From Nymphaea colorata (lineage: Eukaryota; Streptophyta; Magnoliopsida; Nymphaeales; Nymphaeaceae), in contig NC_045141.1 in the NCBI RefSeq assembly GCF_008831285.2, positions 16,664,106 to 16,728,105 on the forward strand: a stretch of 64,000 bases of DNA, given 5' to 3'. This document shows, piece after piece, positions 1 to 9,878 of the stretch. Both the position numbers and the translations under genes were made by a program. The notes under the pieces are model-generated. The model saw only the letters and a program-made list of their open reading frames with translations, was not told where the DNA came from and searched no databases. Position 1 is the stretch's first letter. The number at the start of each line of letters is the position of its first letter.

Positions 1-1017
1 AAACCAATAAGTCAACGAGTAAGAAGTAGGAGGAGACAAATAACCAAAAGCTGAGAAAGTTTCGAAACAATTTGCTTTCCATCAATCGGCAAGCGTCAGT
101 ACTTGAACAAGTAGTGGGCAGAGAAGTCCTTGAACAAGTAGTACTTTCATCGGTAGGTGTGCGTGCAAGCCTGTTTGATAAGTGAAGTTTCTAATAAAAC
201 GCGGAACAAAAGATTCAACAAGGAATTTTCTTAGTTGCTGCGCGGACATGAACGTATGACACAAGATAAATTTGTCCCTCTCAAGTAGTGGGCAGGTTTG
301 TGTGGACATCTAAAAGGTTTGCGGGTGCCGGCCTGTTGATGACACGGTTAGGGTACAGTCAAGATTCACAACCCGAACGCTGTCCACCCGACAGTAAAAA
401 AAACAGGACACGGATCAAGGTTGTGGCAGTGCGGGCTTGTGTGGGCAGTTGCTCACACAGACCCCACATACTTTATTTTGTTTACATATTAGTTCTTCTT
501 AATTTGTTAGACGTTTGCTACTTAGGTGTCCTTGAGTTTCAAGATTTCTTATATTAGTGTCTGGTCGACTCGACTGTAAATTTTTAAGAGGGCGACTTGG
601 ACGTTATGGCATTCCACCTGCAACAATGGAATGCCTCAACTGTTATGCCATGCTGCAAGCATTCTACTGTCGTAGGTGAATATTCTCTCATCGTATGTAA
701 AATGTCATCACAAATAACCTGCTCCAACTGCTAGTGTCTAATTTATAGATTGTTGGTAGATTGTATGTGGAAATACATTTTTTAAAAATCAACACTAAAC
801 CTAATACGTGCATGCAAGAAACCTCTAATATCGGTGACAAATCCAGAGAGCAAAAAAGTAAGGAATTAGTGGAGCTAGTTTGCCTAAACCCAAATTACCA
901 ATGTGAAAAAAAAAAAAAAACAATTGAACGAGCATATATACTTGCTTGTTATTAACATTGGATGCTTAGTTTGTACATACTGGCATCGAGTGCAAAAGGT
1001 TGGCTTTCAATTTGCAG
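1..1017 (+). other. left edge: most of intron 2 of MES copy A
   Basis: No exon is visible here. The stretch about 785-905 matches intron 2 of copies B (about 11485-11605) and C (about 17905-18015), so this is the intron before exon 3 of copy A. Exons 1 and 2 are expected left of the window, because intron 2 of copy B is 1337 bp long. The region near 430-465 carries a GTGTGGGCA / TGCTCACAC inverted pair that recurs in other MES introns. A small hairpin (GGCATTCCA / TGGAATGCC) lies at about 608-636. Confidence 0.6.
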
Positions 1018-1299
1018 GACTATACTTTAGCAACAAGCCTAGTGAGAGCAGCGCCCTTCTACAGAGATGATTTATCGAGACATGATTTTGTTTCGGAGGG
1101 GAACTATGGGCGTACAAAGCGGGTTTATGCGGTGTGCAAAGATGATCAAGCGATCAAAGAGAGCTTCCAGCGCTGGATGATAGAGACGAGCCCTGTGGAT
1201 GAGGTGGTGGAGATTGAGGGAGCCGATCACATGGCCATGCTCTCGAAGCCCCATGAACTTTGCTCCCACCTCCTCAAGATCGCTGAATCTTACGATTAA
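1018..1299 (+). CDS. MES-family alpha/beta-hydrolase copy A, exon 3 only (5' part outside window)
   Basis: This is the last coding exon of a methylesterase-like alpha/beta-hydrolase. It starts after a TTTGCAG acceptor with GAC-TAT-ACT (DYTLAT) and runs 93 codons to TAA. It carries the C-terminal catalytic elements: VCKDD with the acid Asp, the conserved SFQRWMIE segment, and GADHMAM with the catalytic His. It is nearly identical to exon 3 of copy B and has no frame break. Exons 1 and 2 would lie beyond the left edge, so the whole gene may be intact. Family members hydrolyse small methyl esters in the cytosol, such as methyl salicylate, methyl jasmonate or methyl-IAA. The substrate cannot be told from this exon. 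An intact 5' half is an inference. Confidence 0.85.
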   Translation, partial: DYTLATSLVRAAPFYRDDLSRHDFVSEGNYGRTKRVYAVCKDDQAIKESFQRWMIETSPVDEVVEIEGADHMAMLSKPHELCSHLLKIAESYD

Positions 1300-1674
1300 T
1301 GTTCTTAAAGCCAAGTTAGTTCTACTGAATATTTGCACGTAAATCCTTGAATTGCCCTGCAGCAACTACTTTGTGAGTTTCCTTAGCTGGTTTATAAGAC
1401 CAATTTGAATTACATGTTGATGCAGAAATGTTTGGGAAAAACTGATGAAATAAAGATGATGCTTAATTGTGTACAGTTTTTCTTTTCCCGATTTAGTATT
1501 GTTCTGCATTACCCAAGTTCAAATGCAAATAAGAAAAGTTAACACCTTATCTGGACCAGATTTCTGAGTTCACAATCTGAATCCGATCCAAATCTGGCTT
1601 TTTATTTACGCCGAAATCTATCTTTTAAAAGGGTTTGATATGTTAAGAGCTGACTTTTAAAATATATGAATATT

Positions 1675-1860
1675 GGGGGCGTTTGATTTTCAAGAATTAC
1701 TGAAATTTTGGAATCAAAATCTTCGTTTTCGAAAAAATTATAATCACTAATCAAACACAACTCTTTTATTCCAAAATTGTGGATCAATTTTGGAATCAAA
1801 ATTTTTGGAATTAAAATCTGACCTAAATGGGTCCGATTTTAATTCATTCTGATCAAATCG
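1675..1860. repeat. AT-rich MITE-like repeat
   Basis: It begins GGGGCGTTTGATTTTCAAG and is full of TTTTGGAATCAAAATT-type inverted words. A second copy lies at about 13138-13310. Related ends (AATCAAACACCCAGCCC) occur near 7680 and 16410. I could not define both termini or a target duplication, so the class is unknown. Confidence 0.5.
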
Positions 1861-2061
1861 CAAAGCCTTCTCCCATGTCTGACCCTTTCTCAGCCCTCAC
1901 CCGCGATGCCCTAACTTAATTACCCCTTTCCCACTTCTTTTTTCTCCTTCACCTTCATCCACACCCGTTAGTAATGGAGTGCAGCTGAGTTTCAACTCTT
2001 CAACTTACAGCAGGTATGTGGAGATCTTCACTACTCTTTCTCTCTCTCTCTCCTCCATGTA

Positions 2062-2470
2062 ACAACACGACCCACTCCTGAGCATGGGCTTTTGGTTCGG
2101 CAGATCTCAACCGACCACCTAGCAGTTTTGGTTCTTAAGTTTCTGCACAAAAAAAAACTACGAATCAGGACAACCAACTTCTTTAACAACCTCATTTATA
2201 ACTCCTTAAAGATCCATCACAAACTTTAATAGGAGACTAAACTTTTAGGGTGTTACCTCCCCCCTCCCTCCAATAAGGCACACTCATCTCTGCGTGTGGA
2301 ACTCCAGGTTCAAATGTTGAACCTGGTTCTAATACAACAGTAATGACTCGACCCATTCATGGGCTCAGGTGTCTAATTTGACGGATTTGAACCTGCCCTT
2401 TAGTAGTTTCGGCTCGAGTCAATATGGCACTATACTTTTGGGGGGTTATGTCTCCAATCTAGTGCATTTG
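2062..2470 (-). mobile_element. TRIM-like miniature LTR retrotransposon, minus orientation
   Basis: Read on the minus strand, the order is: part of an LTR, a primer-binding-like stretch TTGTATTAGAACCAGGTTC, a short internal region of about 75 bp, then a full LTR beginning TGTAACACCCTAAAAGTTTAG and ending GTCGTGTTGTTACA. The LTR start, the methionine-tRNA-like primer site and the lack of coding capacity fit terminal-repeat retrotransposons in miniature. The first LTR is degraded. The same element sits at 13540-13930 in the duplicated flank of copy B, so it inserted before that duplication. Confidence 0.6.
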
Positions 2471-3556
2471 CAATGGCCGATGCATAGAGGGGCTACTTTG
2501 ATAGAGGGCCTACTTTGACGTCCCCTTTATTCTTTAGATGGGAGGTGTGTGTTAGCCTCCGTGCTACTAGCTTTAGTAGCAAAGAGTGGAAATTTTGTTC
2601 TTCAAAGTGCTGAAAACAAGGGACATACATTCTGTTTTCACCCGACACTCTCCAAGGGCCGACGAAGCTGGAAAATCTACTTGAAACCTGGGGGTTGCAT
2701 TCGATTGGTTATTTTAGTCTTAATTGGTTTCGTTTTTTCATATTAGATCAGGTCATCTATGACGAAACATAGGTGGGTTGTCATGCACCAAAGGGGAAAA
2801 TTTTATTTCTTGTTTTATCACCATGTGCAAAGATGACACTTATGGTGCTTTGTGATGTTCGGTCAATTTTTTAGCCTTGCCAGCAACATTTGTGTGTGTT
2901 TGCTTGTTTGTTATTCAAAAATATTCTGTTTTTTCTCTTTTGTTTAGCATTTCTTAAGCTTTATGAAACCAATTTGTTGCCGAAGAAACTATCTTCTCGG
3001 CAATAAAGCTTATTTTTTTGCGCACCATAAGCTGAAGATTAGGCATAACACAAGCTATTTCTTGCCATTTTTAGGCATGGGCTTTTTTAATTCATCTTAA
3101 TTTTGCACAAACGTATCCTTAAAACATTGATGGGCTACTCTTTTATGCTATCAAAGCTATTAAGTGAGCTTTTGTAAGATGGACCATGCTTTCATTTCAT
3201 TCATCTCACTCTCTCTCCTCTTTTCTTCATTATATGTAAACTTGAAAACAATCCAAATTGACAATATAGTCCTACTTGAATAATTGCAAAAGCTACCATG
3301 AAAAAACTGACCCAAGCCACCCAAATAACTTTCAAGTAGTCTTCTCTGTTGTTCATTTTAACAGCCCTCAAGTTTAATATTGTGTTGAAGATTACGAAAG
3401 ACTTCAATGGTTTACAAAAGGAGCTTTACACACAAAAAAAAAAACGTCGCCAGCTGTCCTCCCCATGAACACCATGATTGTTTTAGAGAGAGAAAGAAAA
3501 AGAGGGAAGAGAGTCGTCGCGAGGCCCCCACATATTCCGAGTGTGGGCTGGGGGCC

Positions 3557-3559
<3 letters not shown>

Positions 3560-3598
<39 letters not shown>
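3560..3598. repeat. CT microsatellite
   Basis: A nearly pure CT dinucleotide run sits just upstream of the U-box exon. It would fall in the promoter or 5' leader of that gene fragment. Runs of this kind are common in plant leaders. Confidence 0.9.
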
Positions 3599-3751
3599 GC
3601 ATCTTTAATTTTCGCTCTCTTCACTCGGGGACCTCACGCAGAGAGGGATGGAGGGAGAACATGGCGGGAGGGAGCTGAGCTTCTCTTAATTACGGTCTTG
3701 CCATCTTCTTCTCGGCGCTCTCTTTGCTGGTGATGGTGGTGGGGAGCGGTG

Positions 3752-4042
3752 ATGGGGAGATCTGAGCAGATGGATGGCGCCGGCGCCTCGCCATTCAGGA
3801 AGGCGCCAGAACTGAAGCGGGAGTTGTTGAGGCTCGTGAGGGCGATACCGGAGGATGGCGGCGAGGAGAGGAGGGTGGGGGAGGTGTTCGACCGGATTGA
3901 GCAGACGGTGCGCGCCCTGAGGGGAGTGAAGCACAGGAGGACGTTGTCGCAGAAGCTGGACGCCGCGGGCGTTCCGGAGCAGTTCCTCTGCCCGATCTCC
4001 TCCGAGCTCATGAAGGACCCCGTCATCTTGGCCACCGGGCAG
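3752..4042 (+). pseudogene. orphan first exon of a U-box E3 ubiquitin ligase (PUB-like)
   Basis: An ATG at 3752 opens 97 codons that end at a CAG|GTGAAA donor. Residues about 13-70 form an acidic/basic helical N-terminal segment. Residues about 74-97 are the start of a U-box: VPEQFLCPISSELMKDPVILATGQ-type sequence (PEQFLCPIS, MKDPV). In plant PUB proteins an exon often ends at this GQ, and the next starts with TYDR and finishes the E2-binding fold. No such exon follows on either strand. An inverted LINE piece begins about 390 bp downstream and an inverted MES fragment follows it. A further GTG precedes the ATG but is not needed. The exon is GC-rich and without stops, so it may be a recent capture or the head of a gene cut by rearrangement. 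As it stands it cannot give a functional U-box. Confidence 0.7.
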
Positions 4043-4430
4043 GTGAAAATCCTCGCTGCTGAGGCCGACGATAGGTGTTTTTTACTTACGGTTTGGAGGT
4101 TTAGGTGTCCGTTGGAGAGCGTCTTTGAGGGAGAATTTTGGTTCGAGAATGTGGTTCTCTTGATGATTGAAGAGTTTTTTTGGTTTTAAAGAGTAGATTA
4201 GCTATTTGTTTACTCGAGGAGAGGACCTCTGGTGGTTCTTTTGGTTCGGAAGTTGAGAATAGAAGGCATTAGTAGTTTCATATATGAATTAGGAATAGGA
4301 ACTAAGCGTTCTCCGTTTTCCATTTTGTGTGTAATGTTGATAATGCAGAGGCAAGAACGCTAAAAAAGAAAGGGCAATAAGTAAAAAGGTGGACTCGAGA
4401 CTTAGCTGCGAAGAGACAGAGGGGACGCTA
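4043..4430 (+). other. start of the U-box intron, no further exon
   Basis: The reading frame runs on without homology to about 4189 and then stops. I see no acceptor followed by U-box sequence before the LINE fragment begins. Confidence 0.5.
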
Positions 4431-5965
4431 GTTAATTAAAGTGATGCCAAGGTGCTGTAAGTGGTCAAAAGTGTTGATGTGACCAGCAGAAGAACCAAAA
4501 GAACTAGGGTGAGAGCGACACAACAGAAGAACCAAAAGGAACCAGGTAGCAAGAAGAAAAAGTGAATCCCTGAAAAGGTAAAAGAGGCCAAGATAAAGGT
4601 GCAAACGAATGGAGGTCAACAAGCCGAAGGAAAATGAGAATGGCAGAAAGCAGGTCGTACCAAAAGTGGGAGGGAGAAGTGTGTGAGGTGGAACTATTCC
4701 GAACACTAGGAGAAGACAAGTCAAATCTGAAACAAATAAACAGAGTGATAGGAGAATGTTCAGTTGTCAGACGCTACCACCAAGAACACAGAAAAGACTC
4801 ACATACTGAACTAAGGTTGGTAACTTTAGCACCCCCAAGAAGACGCGAAAGGGCAACAATATCCCAACACGCAAGGCAATCCGAAGGTCGATCACCATCC
4901 CAGATAAACTTACGAATGATCCTATCAAACCTTTTCAGAACAGCCACATGAGGTCGAAAGATCGCCAAAGTATGGAGGGGGACAGACAAACGATAATGTT
5001 TAGCAATAGTAATACAACCAAGAAGAGAAAACAGCTTTCCTGCCAACACTAAAAGCGATTCACAAGCTTCTGTTCCACTCCATGCCAAAAGGAATAAGCA
5101 TGAGGCTCCAGTAATCTGAAGACCTAAGTAGTCCATGGGCAGACCAGTTGCCTTATACCGAAAGCAAGCTTCCGCAAGAAGCACCATGGCTGGATCCGCG
5201 TGAATGAATGAAATGTGGCATTTAGAGGAATTAATAGAAAGACCCGAGTTGAACTCAAAAGCCCAAATGATGAGCCAAGTTCTCACAATTTGTTGGCGGG
5301 AAGCAGTACCAAATAGGATAAAGTCGTCAACAGACTGAAGGGTGAAGGGAGAGTGAATGTGGCGTGAGGAAGCCAACGACCGCAGCATGATAAAATAATA
5401 CGAAAAAGAACTTGGCAACTTAGTTGAAAAGAAAAGATGAAAACGGACAACCCTAATGGGGGCCACGACCGACACAGAAGAAGAGACTGCAAGCTGTGCC
5501 CCGGTGACAAGTGAAAGGATCTACTGCCGAAACGATGGACCAAAAGCAAAGCGGGCGAGCATGTCAGAAAGGAACTCCCAACTAATAGAATCAAAGACCT
5601 TAGAGATGTCCAACTTAAGGATAAAGAAAGGAGGACGTAGACAGTATAGAGAGTAAACAACCTCATTGGCCAGGACAACAGCGTCATGCACACGTGACAG
5701 AGAGGGAGGAGGAGAGGTCAAAGTCTGGCAGCGGGCACGATAGCGAAGAGGCTTAGAGTAAGAATGACGAAAATGGGCGGTCAAAGCCAGGAGAATGTCA
5801 TCATCAAGAAAAACTGAGTGTCCAATAATCATGGACTGAAGCAACGTTTGACGGTACCTTTGAGATGTGGCCAAGTGAAAGAATATAGAATTTTGGTCTT
5901 CATACGAAAGCCAACCCAGCCTAGAATGCTGCTGCTAGTGGATGGACTCCATAATCCTCCACTCC
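4430..5965 (-). mobile_element. L1-type LINE reverse transcriptase fragment, decayed
   Basis: Read on the minus strand in changing frames. The block at about 5640-5560 gives FILKLDISKVFDSISWEFL, the palm motif of plant non-LTR reverse transcriptases. The block at about 5335-5230 gives SVDDFILFG, where A-D-D is usual, followed by SGLSINSSKCHISF. Next come LPMDYLGLQI (about 5140) and RKFIWDG with a partial C-terminal region. At least two frameshifts separate these blocks. The endonuclease half is missing, which fits 5' truncation or later loss. I see no clear poly-A end or target duplication. The upstream end abuts the inverted MES fragment directly. Confidence 0.8.
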
Positions 5966-7345
5966 CAAGCCAAACACTGGTGTTGGTCTCTAAAGCATTG
6001 TTGCCAAGTATGCTCCTGCAAAAGCCCAAGTCATTAGTAACAAACTAGAACACCCTTATCATCTTTCCTCCCATACCTATTTGTGATTGCGCTGAACATG
6101 TGGGCAGATGTGCATGTATTAAGTAAATACACGTTAGTCTTGCTTTTAGGAAAACTTTATCTATCGAAACTTCAATGAGTATCAAACATAAATGTATCAA
6201 TATATAGAAGTATCGATTATATGCATTCTTACAGCCAAAACACAAATTTAAAAATCCTATATTGTTCCCCTTTTGTCTTAGTATTAACAATTTATATGTT
6301 TGTGTGTGTGTATGTACATGCTATGAGACAGACTCAGCTGATGCTACAATAAAAAATTAGTGAATATGTTATCCCAAACATATGCTTTGGATGGCCATAT
6401 GCACAAAGTCGGGGCCCAGTACCATGAAGCCTTCATGCCAAATTTGATAAGAAATAAAGAAAAGAATCATATACAATAAAGTAGATTATATATATAAACG
6501 CCCAATAGTTAATGTGGGCCGTCAACAACTGTCATACAGCTGTACGCTTACGAAAATGAACAGACCTTTTATGGTTGTGGTTGAAAATTAAATGCTTGCT
6601 TAGCTATTTATGTTGAGGTTCTTAGTGGACTGATTCCATGAATATGACTATTAAATTGAACTAATCGACTTGTTTGCAAGTGCGCCAAATTAATAGTATA
6701 CAAGTTTGATTTCTTTATGTCAACATGGACGTTCCATGTGAAGCCCATAGTTGATATAGATGGGATTTTTTCCTCAGCACTTCTCAATGTTCTAGCAGAT
6801 GTGATGTCAAATTTCAAGCAACGACCCTGTAATTAGATTTGTTTAATTAAGTCATGTTCCTAACTCTGAACTTAATTTTACAAGGCTTGCGTAACCAAGT
6901 GATTTGTTACATGCAAAACTATAGGGCTTGTGGCAAATCAATGACATGAAGTTTCCACATGATTCTACACCGTCTCAATAATAATATATTGCCAACCTAT
7001 CTATGCAAGCGAAAGGAAAAAATGTAGGTTAAGACAAGGAACTAGTAAGTCTGGTTTAGAATCTGGACTCTGTAGGGGAGCCGCATATGGGCAATTGCCC
7101 ACACAACATTAATGCATGCTAGTACAACCATTTGTAATTTTGAGTACTTAAGAACTGTTTGGTTGGAACGTTGATATCCAAGTTAAGTTTGAGTCTTAAG
7201 CAATGGCGTATATGCGTTCAGCATGACAAAAAACTCAAGTTCTTTCTCACAGGCTGGCAGCAGTGTCACGAGGAGGGAAAAAGGAAAAGAAAAACAGAGA
7301 GAGAGAGAGAGATGAGCTCACAAGTAGATCATTTTGTTACTGCAG
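5966..7345 (-). pseudogene. inverted MES fragment: intron 2 plus first bases of exon 3
   Basis: The reverse complement of this stretch matches intron 2 of copy F (about 42735-44062) through its whole length. The match includes the CT run, the TGGGCAATTGCCCA palindrome, the ACGTCCATGTTGAGAT-type block and the acceptor TTTTGCAG. About 40 bases of exon 3 follow (GAGCATAC..TTGGCAACAATG..AGAGACCA), and then the match breaks at about 5966. No exon 2 sequence is present at the far end (about 7345). It is therefore an inverted, non-coding copy of one intron with a stub of exon. Its closest relative by eye is F; the E intron is more diverged. Confidence 0.75.
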
Positions 7346-7949
7346 TCTTGGTACGTCCCTCGTTTAATTTTGATTTAGTTTGTGGCTTTTCTCTTGCTAT
7401 GTGGGGATCATTTATGTTTAATTATGCTTTTACAGTGCCTTGCTGCAAATTAGAATCCTGCAACATTATATTTGAATCCAACGGTCTCTCAATTCCAAAA
7501 TTTTAATCTCATTTCAATCAAACAAGGAATTTTTAATTCTGGAATGAAAATTCTAAGTTATCAAACAAAGTACGTATTAGAATTGCATGGAATTGAACTG
7601 AAAATTTAAATTCCATTTTCAAGTGAAATTTTGATTTTAGAATCAAAATTCCAAACCAATCAAACACCCAGCCCTAAGAGAAACTTGTGTTCTTCCAATC
7701 TTGTGTTTCATGCTAGAACCAAGTATGTAGAAATCAATTTGCACTTGGAATGAGACAATGAACAAAGGGAAAATACAAACAGAATTCATTTGGTCCTTAA
7801 ATCAGGTCACATATAGATTTATCAAGTCTCTCTCCACTTAATAGTTTGAGCAATTGAAGTCCAATCTATGCACTAGTGAACTAACATTGTAACGAACCGA
7901 CCTACTTTCACACTGAGTTCAACACCTGGTTTGACGGATCTCAACCATC
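7346..7949. repeat. upstream region of copy B with MITE-like repeat
   Basis: The stretch about 7455-7690 is an AT-rich repeat ending AATCAAACACCCAGCCC, and its end is repeated at about 16355-16415 upstream of copy C. The following 150 bp (to about 7830) also match the upstream region of C. No gene is seen. Confidence 0.5.
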
Positions 7950-8408
7950 ATCTTAGTAGTTTTGGTTCTAAACTGAAAAATGTTGTGAGAAATCTTTGAG
8001 AACTTATAAAAAGGGTTGCTAAGTGGTTGTCTCAATTCCTAGCCTTTTTGAGTCGGAACAGAAGCTGCTAAGGGGAGGGGTACGATCCATCGGAGCTAAG
8101 GTCTGAGCAAGGTATAGGTGTGGGTCACGTCATTAAAGTGGTATCAAAGCACTGTTCAATACTTAAACCTAGAATACCACAAGTAATTATGCATGTGCCT
8201 TACAAAAAGGTAGATTGTAACACTTTAAATGTTTAATCTCATATATAAGATTGTGAAGAATCTTCGGAGACTTACAAAAGGGGTTGTTACATGGTTGGTT
8301 GTTTCTTTCTAGTTAATTTTGGGTCAGAAACGAATTTGCTAGGGGACGGATTAAGATCTGTCTGACCAAAGACCCCAATCCAATTTAGGTGTGGGTCAGG
8401 TCATTACA
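7950..8408 (+). mobile_element. TRIM-like miniature LTR retrotransposon
   Basis: The left LTR ends GTGTGGGTCACGTCATTA at about 8136. It is followed by the primer-site-like TGGTATCAAAGCACTG, about 70 bp of internal sequence, and a purine stretch AAAAAGGTAGA at about 8203-8213. The right LTR runs from TTGTAACACTTTAAATG to GTGGGTCAGGTCATTACA (8214-8408). The left LTR start is obscured by an older repeat of the same family. There is no coding capacity. It lies in the 1.7 kb present upstream of B but absent upstream of C. Confidence 0.65.
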
Positions 8409-9820
8409 ATACTTATATTAATGCCGGACTGATAAAAATATGAGTTGTGTTGATAACAAAGAAATTCAAATCAAAGATAACGGAAAAGGGCAAATGTCAG
8501 GAGTTAAGACTTTTTTGCCATATGGTTTTCATTCTGATTTCCTTTTCTATTGTGATGTTGTTGTAACCCATTACTTCTTCTTTCGTGTAAATCTTACCAT
8601 TGCTTTATTTATGTAAAGTCTGCCTATCACGTATAAAATGTGTGGTTGTTAATCTTTACATGAATATAAATCCTATGGCTCTTTCCATCGTCACGAGAGA
8701 GCTCTACCATAAGAATCAACAGCGGGTAAAACTTGAGGGTATCCACAATAAAGTAAAATAAGACAATAAACTTTCTGGACACCGTTAGAATATAGTGATT
8801 TTACTTCATTACAAACAAAAACAAGTATTAAATTTGTTAGGCTATACTACTTATATGCTTACATGCATATAGTTTCAACTAGGTTCACGGTTGGACTAGA
8901 AACAAGTTGACAATGAGGGATTCGAACTATTGACATAAACTCTGAATTGAGATCAATGTAACTGATGCTATTGAAAGATACATGTTACAACGAATATCAT
9001 TGAACACATTCTTTGGCTTGGACTGGAAATAAAGTCGTTTGAGTGCGGTTAACAGGTGCCAACTCAAGTGACTTTATAATGAGAAATGGGAACTCTACTT
9101 CCATATATGAAACCAAATCAATCGAACTTGGATATGTCACGGATATGATTAATCAACAGTAGGCCTGGTTGGCATTCCTTGAACCAGTTGTGCTGTACTT
9201 CTTTGTCGCGGATTCGTATTTCTGTGGGCAGACACATAATTAATGGCGGCCTATCACATTTAAGACTTGTTGCGAAGCCAGCAGGATATTTAGTCTTCGT
9301 ATTTTTTGCCCATGTGGCCTAACCTGCAGATTTTTAATCACAATAATTTGGCAAAGTACAAAGAGTATTAGTGTTTTAGAATTCCAAAGAATCCAGTACA
9401 TACGTAGCACTATCTAATAACTAAGAGTTAATTTTCATAAAATGAACCGTGTGGGTCACATGAAAATAAAGGTGAAATTTAATAAAATAAAAAATCAGGC
9501 TTTGAAAAGTAATATATACATATATGAACTCATAGAAAAAACTTTAAAAAAAATCCCAACCAGCTTTGCGGCGAATTATCAGCGCAGAGAGAGGTCGAGA
9601 TCTACAGTTCTCATTCAACATGACTACCAAAAAACATGAACATAATAAGTTAGGGAATTACATTCACACAAAGAATTTCGTACAAGAGCAGTTGTTTTTG
9701 AATTTAGCTTAAGAGTTCATTCTTGTAAACTCAACCGCGTGGGTCACATGGGTTGACAAATTCTGAATTAATATTCAACCTGAACTTATAACAAGTATTT
9801 TACATGTGCTTACCCGTAAA
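8409..9820. other. intergenic region upstream of copy B
   Basis: This is AT-rich with no supported gene. The part from about 9522 to 9870 matches the upstream region of copy C (16645-17009). The part about 7831-9521 has no counterpart there. The direct junction in C reads TTTATCAAG|AACTCATAG. Confidence 0.5.
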
Positions 9821-9824
9821 GCTT

Positions 9825-9832
9825 TTATAAAT
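9825..9832 (+). promoter_or_regulatory. TATA box of MES copy B
   Basis: TTATAAAT inside GCTTTTATAAATTTCCCAAC lies about 47 bp upstream of the ATG. It is conserved at the same distance in copy C. The leader between them ends in a short GA run. Such a short leader is plausible but the transcription start is inferred. Confidence 0.55.
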
Positions 9833-9878
9833 TTCCCAACTAGCTTCTAATCAGCCCTGAGATCAGAGCGAGAGAGAG

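Larger units (their letters stand above)
1300..3420. repeat. 3' flank of copy A, duplicated at 12146-14930
   Basis: The sequence downstream of copy A matches the downstream sequence of copy B almost line by line, including the TRIM-like element, the AGGGGCT motif block and the stretch about 2540-3390. Copy B has about 670 bp (about 12470-13140) that A lacks, starting at the shared ATGAATATTGGG. The match stops at about 3420, where the U-box/LINE segment begins in A. This marks a segmental duplication of gene plus flank. No gene is seen here apart from the listed repeats. Confidence 0.75.

Noticed and set aside
3407..3733. A 108-codon frame running through the CT repeat upstream of the U-box exon, and its antisense partner.
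   Set aside because: The frame is open because the CT/GA run has no stops; its products are low-complexity and lack any family resemblance.
4634..5656. Plus-strand open frames of 105 and 66 codons over the LINE region.
   Set aside because: They are antisense shadows of the reverse transcriptase fragment, whose motifs are clear on the minus strand.
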